In this document: one piece after another, positions 13,437-22,635 of the stretch | Layout of the letters: each line of letters opens with the position of its first letter | Position numbering within the stretch: the first letter of the stretch is position 1 | DNA from: Oscillospiraceae bacterium | Lineage (GTDB): Bacteria; Bacillota; Clostridia; Oscillospirales; CAG-272 | Assembly: GCA_009779295.1 (NCBI GenBank) | Contig: WREN01000004.1 | Coordinates: forward strand, 1-29,291 | DNA: 29,291 nt | Reading direction: 5' to 3' | Notes under the pieces: generated by a model | Told to the model about the DNA's origin: nothing | Databases searched by the model: none | What the model saw: the letters and a program-made list of their open reading frames with translations, nothing else | Position numbers and translations under genes: made by a program

Positions 13437-15533
13437 ATGGATAAAGTAAATTTTAATTACGCCTTCGGAGCGCCTCACAGGATAACGCTGTCAAGACCTT
13501 CGGCGAGTGAAAAGACCATTTTTGACTTGCAAAATAACCTTGTCAAAATCAGTTGGGGCTGGGGCAATCTCAAAGATAAATTCCCGCTGAGCTGGCAAAC
13601 TGTACCTATGGATATATTTTTGGATTTGAAAATTTTGATTGACGGCAAACCGGCTGAATTCGCCGAATGGAGACGTACCGCAAGCGGAACACCTATGCTT
13701 GCCATAAACGGCGACGGATATATTATAGAAGCGATAGCGGTCGAATGCGGATGCTTGATTAAACTTTCGGCAACGCGCGATTTATGCGTCGTACTGACGC
13801 ATACGAACGGTTGGGTAATTAGCAATCAGGGATGGATTGACGGCGAAAACACCAATGTGCTTATGACTATGAATCATGAACGAGCGGACAGGCTTATTGC
13901 CGTCGGTTCCGGCGCGGACTGTTATTCTCTGCCGACGGAAGCCGGATATTCAAAATCGATGCTGTCATGTTTTAAAGTTGAGCCCGGTCAAACCAAGAAC
14001 GGGTTCATCTTCATGCCGTACAAAGATTATTTTGAGAATATTGATAAAATCCTCGCGTATGACTTTGAAAATCTTTTTAATCAAGCCAAAAACGAATGGG
14101 ACGAATATTTAAACAAAGGTATTGAATTTATCATACCGGACGAAAGCGTTTTGCACTGTTACAAAAGCTGTCTCGCGGATTTATTCGTCATGCGCGAGGA
14201 ATTAGCCGACGGTTATACGGGCGTTTGCTGCGGAACTGAACATTACCGTTCGGTGAACAGCGGCGAACCCGCGCTCGCCGCGATGTTTTTTGACAAAGCG
14301 GGATATACTGAAGAATCTCTTTCAGACATGCGCGTCTATTTCGACGGGCAGAACGAAGACGGCTGCTGGGCGTGCAACAAAGGTTGGGAGCGTGATAGTT
14401 GGGGCGTCGCGTACAATAAATCCTTGCTCGCACTGGAACATTACAAATTGACGCGCGACACAGATTTTCTGCGTGAAATATACAAACGTATGAAACGTTC
14501 CTCGCTTTGGAATCACGCGGCAAGGCAGAGAAACAAGATAGACGTAACTTCTCCATATTACGGTTTGTTGCCGCGCGGAATGGGAGACTGCGGGCTTATG
14601 AACGGGTGTGATTATTACGGAGTGTTCTATCCGGGCAATTTTATGGTGGTTGCCGCGGACGGCTTAACTTTGGATGCGGCGAAAATTCTGGGCGAAGCGG
14701 ACGTTGATTTACTTGAGGAAATTTATCTTACCGCGAAAGCTGATCTGATTAAGTCTGTCAGGAATAATTCAAAGAAAGACAACGGAATTGAATACATTCC
14801 CGGAATCGCCGGCGCGGATAATTCATCGCTGTTCGGATGTTTGTTCGCTTATTACCCTGCGGGACTGCTCGACAAAGACGATCCGCTGATATGCGGAGCA
14901 GTGCAGCTTTTTGAAACACGCAGGAAAAGCGAAGGCGGATTGCCGATAGGTACGGGCTGGATGAAGGAAGGCTTGTGGGTGGCTATGGCGTTAGACAATC
15001 TCGCGTCTGCATATCTGCGTATGGGAGAATACGATAAAGCGAGCGCGTATCTTTATCCCGTTTTGAATCACGCGTCGCCGTTTGTGACTTGGTGCGAGGA
15101 GCGCGGTGCGGAAATAGATACGCCTGCGAAGGGCGGAGATATGCAGCATTTGTGGACGCCTGCAGCGGTATGTCAGTTTATGCGCGATATGATGATAATG
15201 GAACGCAAAGATTGTTTGCATATTGCGTGCGCGACGCCGAGACATTGGCTTTCGGAAGGGCAGAAAATCGGCGTTAAAAACGCGTCTTCTCATTACGGAA
15301 AATTGGATTTTGTTATCGGAAACACTCCTTACGATACGGTTTTAATAAAATTATCCGCCGAAAGAAAGATAGAAACTCCCGTTGAGTTTCATATCAGGCT
15401 GCCGCTTGAAAATTATTCGTTTGAGGTTGCGTCGGCTGAATGCGAAGTAAACATAGCGGGTGAAAGTGTTACGATGAAATCAGGCGCAAGAGAGCTGGAA
15501 ATTGTTTTAAACGTTGTTAAACAAACAAAATAA
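13437..15533 (+). CDS. Six-hairpin (alpha/alpha toroid) glycosidase-like protein, family unassigned
   Basis: The protein has 698 residues from ATG 13437. This start is preferred because AAGGGGA lies about 8 bases upstream; ATG 13419 has no such site. Residues 1-210 are beta-rich, as in the N-terminal sandwich of six-hairpin glycosidases. From about residue 235 helix pairs follow, with GTEHYRSVNSGEPALAAM, FDGQNEDGCWACNKGWERDS, NKSLLALEHYKLTRDTDFLR, YYGLLPRGMGDCGLMNGCDY and LPIGTGWMKEGLWVAMALDN. A last beta domain closes the chain. This order resembles GH78/GH95/GH63-type enzymes. Acidic residues in FDGQNEDG and in EEIY or WMKEG are candidate catalytic residues, but I cannot identify them with certainty. 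There is no signal peptide, so it should act on imported oligosaccharides. Confidence 0.65.
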   Translation: MDKVNFNYAFGAPHRITLSRPSASEKTIFDLQNNLVKISWGWGNLKDKFPLSWQTVPMDIFLDLKILIDGKPAEFAEWRRTASGTPMLAINGDGYIIEAIAVECGCLIKLSATRDLCVVLTHTNGWVISNQGWIDGENTNVLMTMNHERADRLIAVGSGADCYSLPTEAGYSKSMLSCFKVEPGQTKNGFIFMPYKDYFENIDKILAYDFENLFNQAKNEWDEYLNKGIEFIIPDESVLHCYKSCLADLFVMREELADGYTGVCCGTEHYRSVNSGEPALAAMFFDKAGYTEESLSDMRVYFDGQNEDGCWACNKGWERDSWGVAYNKSLLALEHYKLTRDTDFLREIYKRMKRSSLWNHAARQRNKIDVTSPYYGLLPRGMGDCGLMNGCDYYGVFYPGNFMVVAADGLTLDAAKILGEADVDLLEEIYLTAKADLIKSVRNNSKKDNGIEYIPGIAGADNSSLFGCLFAYYPAGLLDKDDPLICGAVQLFETRRKSEGGLPIGTGWMKEGLWVAMALDNLASAYLRMGEYDKASAYLYPVLNHASPFVTWCEERGAEIDTPAKGGDMQHLWTPAAVCQFMRDMMIMERKDCLHIACATPRHWLSEGQKIGVKNASSHYGKLDFVIGNTPYDTVLIKLSAERKIETPVEFHIRLPLENYSFEVASAECEVNIAGESVTMKSGARELEIVLNVVKQTK

Positions 15534-15556
15534 TAGTATAATTTCTCAAAAAACAA

Positions 15557-17896
15557 TTAAGATTCACCTTCACCTAATTTAATTATATGCACCGAGCCGA
15601 GTCTGTCCGCTCCGCCTACAGCTAAATACCGACCGTCAGGGGATACGGCGATGCTTGAAAGTATATTTGCCGCCGTAGGACCGTCCATCCATCCGGGCGA
15701 ATTGTAGTTTACAAATCCAAGCTGATGAAGCCCTGTTTCTTCATCAAAAGTGAAAATAGTGTTGAGGTCTTCGACATCTCCCGCCGTTCCGTAAACCTTT
15801 TTTCTGTCCGGAGTAACGCACAGACAGCGTACAGGTCCATGTGAAGCGGCGTTTCCGTAACTGAACACTTTCCCATTTTTGTACGTAGCAAAGAGTCCGT
15901 CTCTGGTTCCGACGGCCATTTGACCGCAGCTCATCTCAACCGTAGCAGAAGAAACGGCAAGATACCGCCTGCCCGTCACTTCAGGCAGTTTTATTCCTTC
16001 CGGAAACTGTACCGATCCGGGCTGTAATTTGGCTTTCAACCAATCACGCAACTCTGCGGATATTTCTGAGAACGGTTTGACTTCCCCGACAGCGTAACTG
16101 AAACTGAACGGCGTGTAAACTGCCCACTTGTTGTTCTCTTCCCTTTCAACCATCCGGCTTTTCAAAATGCAGCGCCACACCATTACATTTTCGTCGGCGT
16201 CCGCAGCTTCTTTGGAGTCGAAATATATTTTCTCACGCGGAATGATTTTAAAATAATAGACTTTTTCTCGTTTTTCCGCTTCTACGAAGGCACTTTCAGT
16301 GTTCGGCCAATCCAAGAAATCGCCGTAAGCGCCCAACGGAGCCGTACCGCACAATCCGTGTACGTTCATTTCGTCGTCCCACGCAATGCCGATGACGGAC
16401 GAATCACATATGTCCGGCGTGTGTCTCCATAAACGGATAGGTATTACATTGCCTATCGAAACCGGTACAAAAGGATTATTCCCCGATACTTCTTCTCCGG
16501 CGTAAAGCTTTAGATTCAAGCTCAGTTTGCGTTTTGTTTCGGCGACCGCTTCTTCCGAATATGGTTTCACAACGATTGGTTGTTCCCACACAGGTCCTTT
16601 TATTTCCGCGTTAGGACGGAACTTCGCCAAATCAATACAGAAAAGCGCCGACGCAGATTTATAAGTTTCCGTCGGGTCTTTTTGTATCGGTGTAGCACTG
16701 CCCATGCAATAGAAAATATCCCTTTCTTTGTCTATACACATTACATAAGACCCGCTGTAGTTTTGTTCCTGCGAACCCATGAGACCCAATATCTCAGGTC
16801 TTTTGCCCGCTTTAAAATCCCAGCGGTGGAAAATACGGTATTGGTTCGGAGCATAGAAAAATTCATCCTCCGGCAAGTCGAATTTGAATCCGGAGAGCGC
16901 GTACCAAAGTACACCGTACTTATCTATGGCAATTTCATCCAGCGACAAGGGATCAGGGGAAAAGTCGTTCACATAATCCACAGGGCTGCGTTTACCTAAC
17001 GATTCTACTTTTAAAGTGTGTGTATCAAACAGATAAATATCCTCCGAAGACGTGGATGTAAACACGAATTCATGATCCGAACAGTTACAAGCCTGTGATA
17101 AATACCGGTACCACGTATTGTTTACGAAATTATCCGGATACGCGGGCAAACGCCAGTTCAAATCCTCTAATTTTTGCGTATCGACATTTATACGGAAGAG
17201 AAAGCCTGTTTTCGTCATACAATAAATATTTCCGTCAGGACCCAAATGCATCCGGTAGCAATAAACTTCGGCCGCCTTGCCGAGGTCTTTGACAGAACAA
17301 TTGTCAAGTGAATAACGGTATACATGCCCGCGCATAAACCCTATGAAATAATAACAGTTATATTTCGATTCGTAACACGCGCCGTATATACTTTCACGCG
17401 GAACCGGAATACCCAGATTTTTAGTTTCGCCGGTTTTGGGGTAATAAATGATAATTGACGAACCCGGGAAACCGTCGTAAACATGATTTATATGTGCAAA
17501 CGGCATCCATTCGTTATGATGATTCGGGCGGCCGGTGGAATGGGTGGCTGCGATTACGCGTCCGTCGGGCAGAAAATCGATGGATTCATGCAGTTTTGAC
17601 TGCGGAAGCATACGTTCCTTCGGCAAAACCGCTTCTTCTATTTTCAAGACGATTTTTTCTTCGTTTTTAGCAAAATCATAAGCCATCAAACGCGTATGCT
17701 GCCCTGCGATGCCCTCGTTGGCTAAAGATACATAAAGCATTCCGTCGTAGGGTGAAACATTCATCCCCCAGCAATGAGGATAGTTTATCTTCCCCGGATC
17801 GGCTATTATCCGCACGCCTTCCTGATTGATCAGGCGGAATTTTTCCGGATCCGTATACCTGCCGAAATAACTTGATCTGCCTTTTGGAATACTCAT
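15557..17896 (-). CDS. Large cytoplasmic beta-propeller protein, function unknown
   Basis: This 779-residue protein starts at ATG 17896 behind AGGAGG, 6 bases upstream. Repeated beta-blade-like segments span the chain: YDGMLYVSLANEGIAGQHTR, HESIDFLPDGRVIAATHSTG, ESIYGACYESKYNCYYFIGF, YRMHLGPDGNIYCMTKTGF, DKYGVLWYALSGF, MAVGTRDGLFATYKNGKV and LSSIAVSPDGRYLAVGGADR. The YxxxLGPDGxIY and VSPDGRYLAVGG signatures are of the WD40/YVTN/SMP-30 type, and the length would fit two propellers. An insert (about 470-600) between them looks different, including PIRLWRHTPDICDSSVIGIA and ENVMVWRCILKSRMVER. There is no signal peptide. The setting suggests a sugar lyase, epimerase or binding protein, but no catalytic motif is recognised. 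It is convergent with the six-hairpin gene, with only 23 bases between stops. Confidence 0.6.
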   Translation of the reverse strand: MSIPKGRSSYFGRYTDPEKFRLINQEGVRIIADPGKINYPHCWGMNVSPYDGMLYVSLANEGIAGQHTRLMAYDFAKNEEKIVLKIEEAVLPKERMLPQSKLHESIDFLPDGRVIAATHSTGRPNHHNEWMPFAHINHVYDGFPGSSIIIYYPKTGETKNLGIPVPRESIYGACYESKYNCYYFIGFMRGHVYRYSLDNCSVKDLGKAAEVYCYRMHLGPDGNIYCMTKTGFLFRINVDTQKLEDLNWRLPAYPDNFVNNTWYRYLSQACNCSDHEFVFTSTSSEDIYLFDTHTLKVESLGKRSPVDYVNDFSPDPLSLDEIAIDKYGVLWYALSGFKFDLPEDEFFYAPNQYRIFHRWDFKAGKRPEILGLMGSQEQNYSGSYVMCIDKERDIFYCMGSATPIQKDPTETYKSASALFCIDLAKFRPNAEIKGPVWEQPIVVKPYSEEAVAETKRKLSLNLKLYAGEEVSGNNPFVPVSIGNVIPIRLWRHTPDICDSSVIGIAWDDEMNVHGLCGTAPLGAYGDFLDWPNTESAFVEAEKREKVYYFKIIPREKIYFDSKEAADADENVMVWRCILKSRMVEREENNKWAVYTPFSFSYAVGEVKPFSEISAELRDWLKAKLQPGSVQFPEGIKLPEVTGRRYLAVSSATVEMSCGQMAVGTRDGLFATYKNGKVFSYGNAASHGPVRCLCVTPDRKKVYGTAGDVEDLNTIFTFDEETGLHQLGFVNYNSPGWMDGPTAANILSSIAVSPDGRYLAVGGADRLGSVHIIKLGEGES

Positions 17897-18018
17897 AAAA
17901 AACCTCCTAATTTTTTTAAAATCATATCATAATGTAACATATATTTCAAGTGCATATTGTATATAATTTATTAAATGTCAAAAATCTTAAAAAAAATATC
18001 TTAGATGAACGTTTTTTA

Positions 18019-18047
18019 TTGACTGATAAATTGAAATATGTTAATAT
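18019..18047 (+). promoter_or_regulatory. Promoter of the URO-D-like/GH3 unit
   Basis: TTGACT (18019-18024), a 17-base spacer and TAATAT (18042-18047) lie 35 bases before ATG 18083. The divergent propeller gene has a TTGACA on the other strand (17976-17981), but its -10 is unclear. Confidence 0.5.
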
Positions 18048-18082
18048 GAGAATATAAAAAATTATAGAAAAGAGATATAATC

Positions 18083-19216
18083 ATGAATAAAATTATAAAA
18101 GCAAAAGAAACCATAAGTTCAAAAGAACGGGTGCGCCGTGTGATACGGCACGAAAAACCTGACAGAGTGCCTATAAATTACAGTACAAATGCCGGAATAA
18201 GAGCGCGTTTGATGGAATATCTGGGAATTGGTCCGAATGATCATACGGAATTGCTCAATCAGCTCGGCGTAGATTTCCGCGGAATCGGGGCGGGATATAC
18301 CGGTCCCGTGCTTCACACGACAGATCGTAAGGACAGAATGGTAAACGGCATGTACGGCTACGTTACCAAATGGATAGAACACCCCTCCGGCGGTTATTGG
18401 GATTACTGCGACTTCCCGCTTGAATTTGCGTCAGCCGAAGAAGTGGCGGAATGGGTAATGCCCGACCCCGATCATTTTGATTACGATTCGCTTGAGACGC
18501 AAATCAAAGCAAATGACGGCTACGCCATACATCTCGGAGGCGCGGGATTGGCTTGCGTTATCAACAACGCCGGGTTTTTCCGGGGCATGGAACAGGTGTT
18601 TGTGGATTTGATAACGGACGACGAAGCGGGGCTATTACTGATAGACCGTTTTATCAACCAGCAGTTCGCGGTTTTGGAAAGATCTCTTGCCGCCGTTGAT
18701 AAAACAGCTAAAAAACAAGACCGAAAAGTAAATGAAATAGTGGATTTCGTTTGGATGGGCGAGGATTTGGGCACACAGCATACGCCGCTTATTTCGATGG
18801 AATTATTCAGGAAATATATTTTATCCCGGCAAAAACCTTTCTTTGATTTATGCGGGTATTACGGGCTTCCGACGCTGTTCCACACATGCGGTTCTTCAAG
18901 CTGGGCTTATGAGGAATACATAAAAGCCGGATTAACCGGAGTTGAAACATTACAGCCGGAAGCGGCGAATATGAGTCCCGAATATCTCAAAAAGACGTTC
19001 AGCGGGCGGCTGTTTTTCCATGGATGCATATCAACGGGCGGCGCGCTGGCTTTCGGTGACGTTGAAGATACGGTAAAAGACTGCGTAAACATACTTGACA
19101 TAATGATGCCCGGGTATGAATATTGTTTTGCCCCGACGCACGCCATACAAGACAACACTCCCGTGGAAAACATAGTTGCGGCGTATAATACCGCTCACAG
19201 AGTCGGAATTTATTAA
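18083..19216 (+). CDS. URO-D-fold protein, corrinoid-type methyltransferase-like
   Basis: This 377-residue protein belongs to the uroporphyrinogen decarboxylase superfamily. The N-terminus has the signature RVRRVIRHEKPDRVPINYST. The barrel contains WVMPDPDHFDYDS and WMGEDLGTQHTPLISMELFR, and the C-terminus is THAIQDNTPVENIVAAY. It carries His267-x-Cys269 in FHTCGSS and a late Cys348 in YEYCFAPTH. This H-x-C...C pattern matches the zinc site of MtaA/MtbA-type methylcobamide methyltransferases, which true URO-D lacks. It is therefore more likely a methyl-transfer enzyme than a heme-pathway decarboxylase, though no corrinoid protein gene is nearby. Such genes are often found in glycan clusters of Clostridia. 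Removal of O-methyl groups from sugars is a guess. A GH3 gene follows 117 bases downstream. Confidence 0.8.
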   Translation: MNKIIKAKETISSKERVRRVIRHEKPDRVPINYSTNAGIRARLMEYLGIGPNDHTELLNQLGVDFRGIGAGYTGPVLHTTDRKDRMVNGMYGYVTKWIEHPSGGYWDYCDFPLEFASAEEVAEWVMPDPDHFDYDSLETQIKANDGYAIHLGGAGLACVINNAGFFRGMEQVFVDLITDDEAGLLLIDRFINQQFAVLERSLAAVDKTAKKQDRKVNEIVDFVWMGEDLGTQHTPLISMELFRKYILSRQKPFFDLCGYYGLPTLFHTCGSSSWAYEEYIKAGLTGVETLQPEAANMSPEYLKKTFSGRLFFHGCISTGGALAFGDVEDTVKDCVNILDIMMPGYEYCFAPTHAIQDNTPVENIVAAYNTAHRVGIY

Positions 19217-19333
19217 ATTTAGAGACAAATTAATATTTTAAAAATGAATAAATATTGACAAATAAAAAAGAGGATTGCAGAGCGGCATATTATGAGATAA
19301 CTTTGAAAAAATATAGATAAAGAGGGAATTTAA

Positions 19334-20983
19334 ATGAAAAAAGAATATAAATATCTAAACAAAACTCCACGTGAAATATTATCAATGCTTACGTTGCGTC
19401 AAAAGGTCGCGCAAACCATCGTGCCGGCGTATTACAGTTTTACACAGGGCCGCGAAGCTGTCAGAAACGGGGTCGGCGGTTTATGGCCGGTTTTATACGC
19501 AGGGCAAAACTATTCCGGATCGGACGTCGCGGCCGATACGGTCGAACTTGCCGAATTGGCTGAAATTCCTCTGTTCATCACGATGGATATGGAGACCGGT
19601 ACGGGGCAGGTAATCCATGACGGATTATGCACGGAATTCTCCGAACCTATGGCTTACAGCGCGATCGCCGATATTGCCGACGCAGAACGCCTGGCTTATC
19701 TACAGGGCAAAGCGATGGCCGCGGAAGCGATGAGCATCGGGTGGAATATGACGCCTACGCCGGTAGTAGACGTAAATATCAATCCGTCTAATCCGATAAC
19801 GAACATACGCTCATGCGGCGACGATCCCAAAAGGGTTTCCCGTATTATGTGCGCCATGATACAAGGTATGCAGGAAATCGGAATTATCCCGATGGCGAAG
19901 CATTTTCCCGGCGCAGGTATGCAGAAAAATGATTCGCATTTCGACTGCGAACGTATCACCCTGACGCAACCGGAAATGAATGAAGTACATTTAAAGCCTT
20001 TCAGAGACGCTATACAATGCGGTCTGCGCTGCATAATGACTAACCACGCCATTTACGAAGCATACGACAAAGACAACGTTTCGACGCTCTCACCCGCTGT
20101 TATGACCGATTTGTTACGAAATAAATTGGGGTATACAAATCTCGTTATGACTGACGCCATGGGTATGCAGGGAGTCACGGAGCAGGGTAAAGGTTCGGAA
20201 GCCGCAATCAAAGCATTAGCGGCGGGCAACGATCTTATACTCGCGCCGTCGGGAAACGACAGCGTTATAGACGATATAGTTGCAGCCGTCGAAAACGGAC
20301 GGTTATCCGCCGATATAATTGACGCGGCATGTCTGCGTATTCTGGAAGGCAAGGCTTGGCAAGAAAATTTTAAAACGAAACTTTCTTTTCCTGATGGCAG
20401 TAATAAAAAACTCGCGGAGGAAATAGCGTCGAAAGCCGCTACGGTCATCCGCGATGTAAATCAATTGCTGCCATTGAAAAAAATTGATGGTTCGATATTG
20501 GTCATCGAACCGGCACATCCGAATAAATTGCTGGATTACGGATTGTATACCAACACGACTATGATATATAACATTCTGAAAATTGAACATCCGAACGTTA
20601 AATTCATGCTGTTCAAGGGCGACATTGACGAATCCGAAAAACAAGAGTTGGCGAAACAGGCAGAGGAAGCCGAATATATCGTAATAAGTACGTCGTTCAG
20701 GTCGTATGCCGGACAGGTCGGATTACTGACCGAACCGCAGACCGACACATTAAGGGAGATCGCGGCTGTAAACCCGAATATCATCGCCGTCACGGCAAAT
20801 CCTTACGCTTCAGCGCAAATACCGTTTATCGGCACTGTCATGTGCGGATACTCAACTTCCAAGGTTATGGTTGAAGTGTTAGTTGATATACTCGTCGGCA
20901 GGCGGTCCGCTCAGGGTAAGTTGGGAATCAGGCTGCCCGAAAAGTTCGATTCATCGTCGGTGAGTGTCTCGGCACATGATTAG
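19334..20983 (+). CDS. Glycoside hydrolase family 3 enzyme, NagZ-like
   Basis: This 549-residue protein starts at ATG 19334 with AGAGGG 6 bases upstream. The catalytic barrel (about 1-340) contains MEIGIIPMAKHFPGAGMQKN-type sequence in which Lys189-His190 and Asp200-Ser-His202 form the K-H-F-P-G-x-G-x4-D-S-H motif. This Asp-His dyad marks the beta-N-acetylglucosaminidase (NagZ) branch of GH3. Asp274 in MTDAMGMQG stands at the nucleophile position. A C-terminal alpha/beta domain (about 370-540, ILVIEPAHPNKLL, IAVTANPYASAQIPF) resembles that of two-domain Bacillus NagZ enzymes. No signal peptide is seen, so it should work on imported beta-linked GlcNAc or a related sugar. It is probably expressed with the URO-D-like gene, although the 117-base gap contains a lone TTGACA (19255-19260). 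Confidence 0.88.
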   Translation: MKKEYKYLNKTPREILSMLTLRQKVAQTIVPAYYSFTQGREAVRNGVGGLWPVLYAGQNYSGSDVAADTVELAELAEIPLFITMDMETGTGQVIHDGLCTEFSEPMAYSAIADIADAERLAYLQGKAMAAEAMSIGWNMTPTPVVDVNINPSNPITNIRSCGDDPKRVSRIMCAMIQGMQEIGIIPMAKHFPGAGMQKNDSHFDCERITLTQPEMNEVHLKPFRDAIQCGLRCIMTNHAIYEAYDKDNVSTLSPAVMTDLLRNKLGYTNLVMTDAMGMQGVTEQGKGSEAAIKALAAGNDLILAPSGNDSVIDDIVAAVENGRLSADIIDAACLRILEGKAWQENFKTKLSFPDGSNKKLAEEIASKAATVIRDVNQLLPLKKIDGSILVIEPAHPNKLLDYGLYTNTTMIYNILKIEHPNVKFMLFKGDIDESEKQELAKQAEEAEYIVISTSFRSYAGQVGLLTEPQTDTLREIAAVNPNIIAVTANPYASAQIPFIGTVMCGYSTSKVMVEVLVDILVGRRSAQGKLGIRLPEKFDSSSVSVSAHD

Positions 20984-21064
20984 AAAAGCAAAAAAATTCA
21001 ATCCCATATTGAAGATGAAAGCTATTTTTCATTTGTGTATATTGTGGTTTTATTCATAATAATA

Positions 21065-21073
21065 TGATATAAT
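21065..21073 (+). promoter_or_regulatory. Extended -10 promoter of the four-gene glycan operon
   Basis: TGATATAAT is identical to the extended -10 element upstream of the six-hairpin gene (13393-13401) and lies 43 bases before ATG 21117. No good -35 box is seen at 17 bases. The shared element suggests similar control. Confidence 0.5.
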
Positions 21074-21116
21074 ATTTAAAGAAACAGTACGTATATTCAG
21101 GAAAGGATAATGATTT

Positions 21117-22622
21117 ATGAAAAATATTAAAGCAGCCGCAGTAATTTTTTTAATCTTTTTGTTATTCACGGCTTGTTCGTCAAAGGAAATAAACAATAAT
21201 ACAAATTTGAACGCAAACGATCCGTCTGAACCCCAATCCTCAAAAACTGTGGAAACAGAGCGTCCGAATATACCTGAAGGAACGAACTATGGTGGTTATG
21301 AACTCAGGATATTGACGCCTGAAGACCATATAAGCGGTATATCCGCATATGGGGATTTATATGTCGAGGAGGAAGTTGGTGAAACGCTCAACGACGCGGT
21401 TTTCAGAAGAAATATGATGGTTGAAGAATTGATGAACTTTAAAATCACAGTGACAGTAAAAGGCGTATGGTACGAATTGGCGGCATTCGCGCAAAAAAGC
21501 ATACAGGCGGGAAACGACGATTTCGACGTTGTTTACGGCGCGTACCAACCGACTCTGGCATATAACGGCTGCCTGTTTAATTTATATAACGTCGATAATA
21601 TAAATTTATCAAAGCCGTGGTGGAATCAGCGTTTGATAGAAGATTTGTCATATAAGCAAAACAAGCTGTATTATATTAACGGAGATTTAACATTTCTTGA
21701 TAAATACGGTATTGCGTGTCTGTTGTTCAACAAACAGCTCTTCGACGATTACGGTTTCGAATATCCGTATGAGCAAGTAAGGCAAGGTCGATGGACGTTT
21801 GACGAATTTACGAAACTCGTAAAGGGTTTCGGTACAGATTTGAACGGCGACGGCAAAATGAACGAATACGACCTATGGGGATTATCAGGGAACGTTGCGG
21901 AAATCTTCCGTTTTATGTATGGCAGTAACGAAAGGATCATGAGTTTCAGCGAAAATAATACGATACCTACTCTGAATTATTTTAACGAGCGGCATATAAA
22001 TATCGTGTCGAAAATAGTCGACGTTCTTTCCGACCGTGCCAATATTTTAATTGCGGATTCAGGGCAGCTAAGCCATTTAGCGGATGGTTATGCAGGAGGT
22101 GATCTTGTAAACAGAAGCGGGAGAACATTGTTAATTTCCGGAATGGTCGGATCGATCCCGGATATGAGGGCGGTCGAATATGATTTCGGAATTATACCGT
22201 TCCCTAAATCCGAAGCGGCGCAGCAAAATTATTATTCCATGGTAAGCACGTACGGCTGGGGCACCGCTCTCGGTATTCCGATAACTAACACAAACGTTGA
22301 GCGTACCGGCTTGATTCTCGAAGTTATGGCGGGATATTCCACCGACATTATAATTCCCGCGCTGATAGACGTTTCTCTTAAATCGAAATACGTTCGCGAC
22401 GAGGAGTCCGCGGAAATGCTGGAGATTTTGTTAAAATCTACATTTTACGATGTGAGCAATGAATACGCATGGGGCGGCGTAGTATGGAACGGCTTAATGG
22501 GTATTTATTATGACGCGGTAAGGAACGGGTTCGGCAAGTTTGTTTCGTCGATGGAAAGCCAATTGAGCAAAGTTGAAGCGGACACGGAAAAATGGATCGC
22601 CGCATTTGAAGAATTGAATTAA
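21117..22622 (+). CDS. Extracellular solute-binding lipoprotein, probable carbohydrate ABC binding protein (2)
   Basis: This 501-residue protein begins with the lipoprotein signal MKNIKAAAVIFLIFLLFTAC (lipobox FTAC, Cys20), followed by a low-complexity Asn/Ser linker. The mature part has GETLNDAVFRRNMMVEELMN, IQAGNDDFDVVYGAYQPTL, PWWNQRLIEDLSYKQNKLYY, RQGRWTFDEFTKLVKGF and YDFGIIPFPKSEAAQQNYYS, the same layout as the other two lipoproteins here. The EF-hand-like loop DLNGDGKMNEYDLWG begins at residue 241. It is the first gene of a tight operon (21117-27713), and the next start is 13 bases after its stop. An external ligand such as an oligosaccharide is likely; its identity cannot be read from sequence. 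Confidence 0.9.
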   Translation: MKNIKAAAVIFLIFLLFTACSSKEINNNTNLNANDPSEPQSSKTVETERPNIPEGTNYGGYELRILTPEDHISGISAYGDLYVEEEVGETLNDAVFRRNMMVEELMNFKITVTVKGVWYELAAFAQKSIQAGNDDFDVVYGAYQPTLAYNGCLFNLYNVDNINLSKPWWNQRLIEDLSYKQNKLYYINGDLTFLDKYGIACLLFNKQLFDDYGFEYPYEQVRQGRWTFDEFTKLVKGFGTDLNGDGKMNEYDLWGLSGNVAEIFRFMYGSNERIMSFSENNTIPTLNYFNERHINIVSKIVDVLSDRANILIADSGQLSHLADGYAGGDLVNRSGRTLLISGMVGSIPDMRAVEYDFGIIPFPKSEAAQQNYYSMVSTYGWGTALGIPITNTNVERTGLILEVMAGYSTDIIIPALIDVSLKSKYVRDEESAEMLEILLKSTFYDVSNEYAWGGVVWNGLMGIYYDAVRNGFGKFVSSMESQLSKVEADTEKWIAAFEELN

Positions 22623-22635
22623 GGAGAAGATTCGT

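Noticed and set aside
18083..19216. Calling the URO-D-fold gene hemE.
   Set aside because: The zinc-type H-x-C...C triad and the sugar-locus setting do not fit heme biosynthesis, and no other heme gene is nearby.
21013..21033. Possible terminator after the GH3 gene (ATGAAA / TTTCAT inverted repeat).
   Set aside because: The stem is only six A/T-rich pairs with no following T run.
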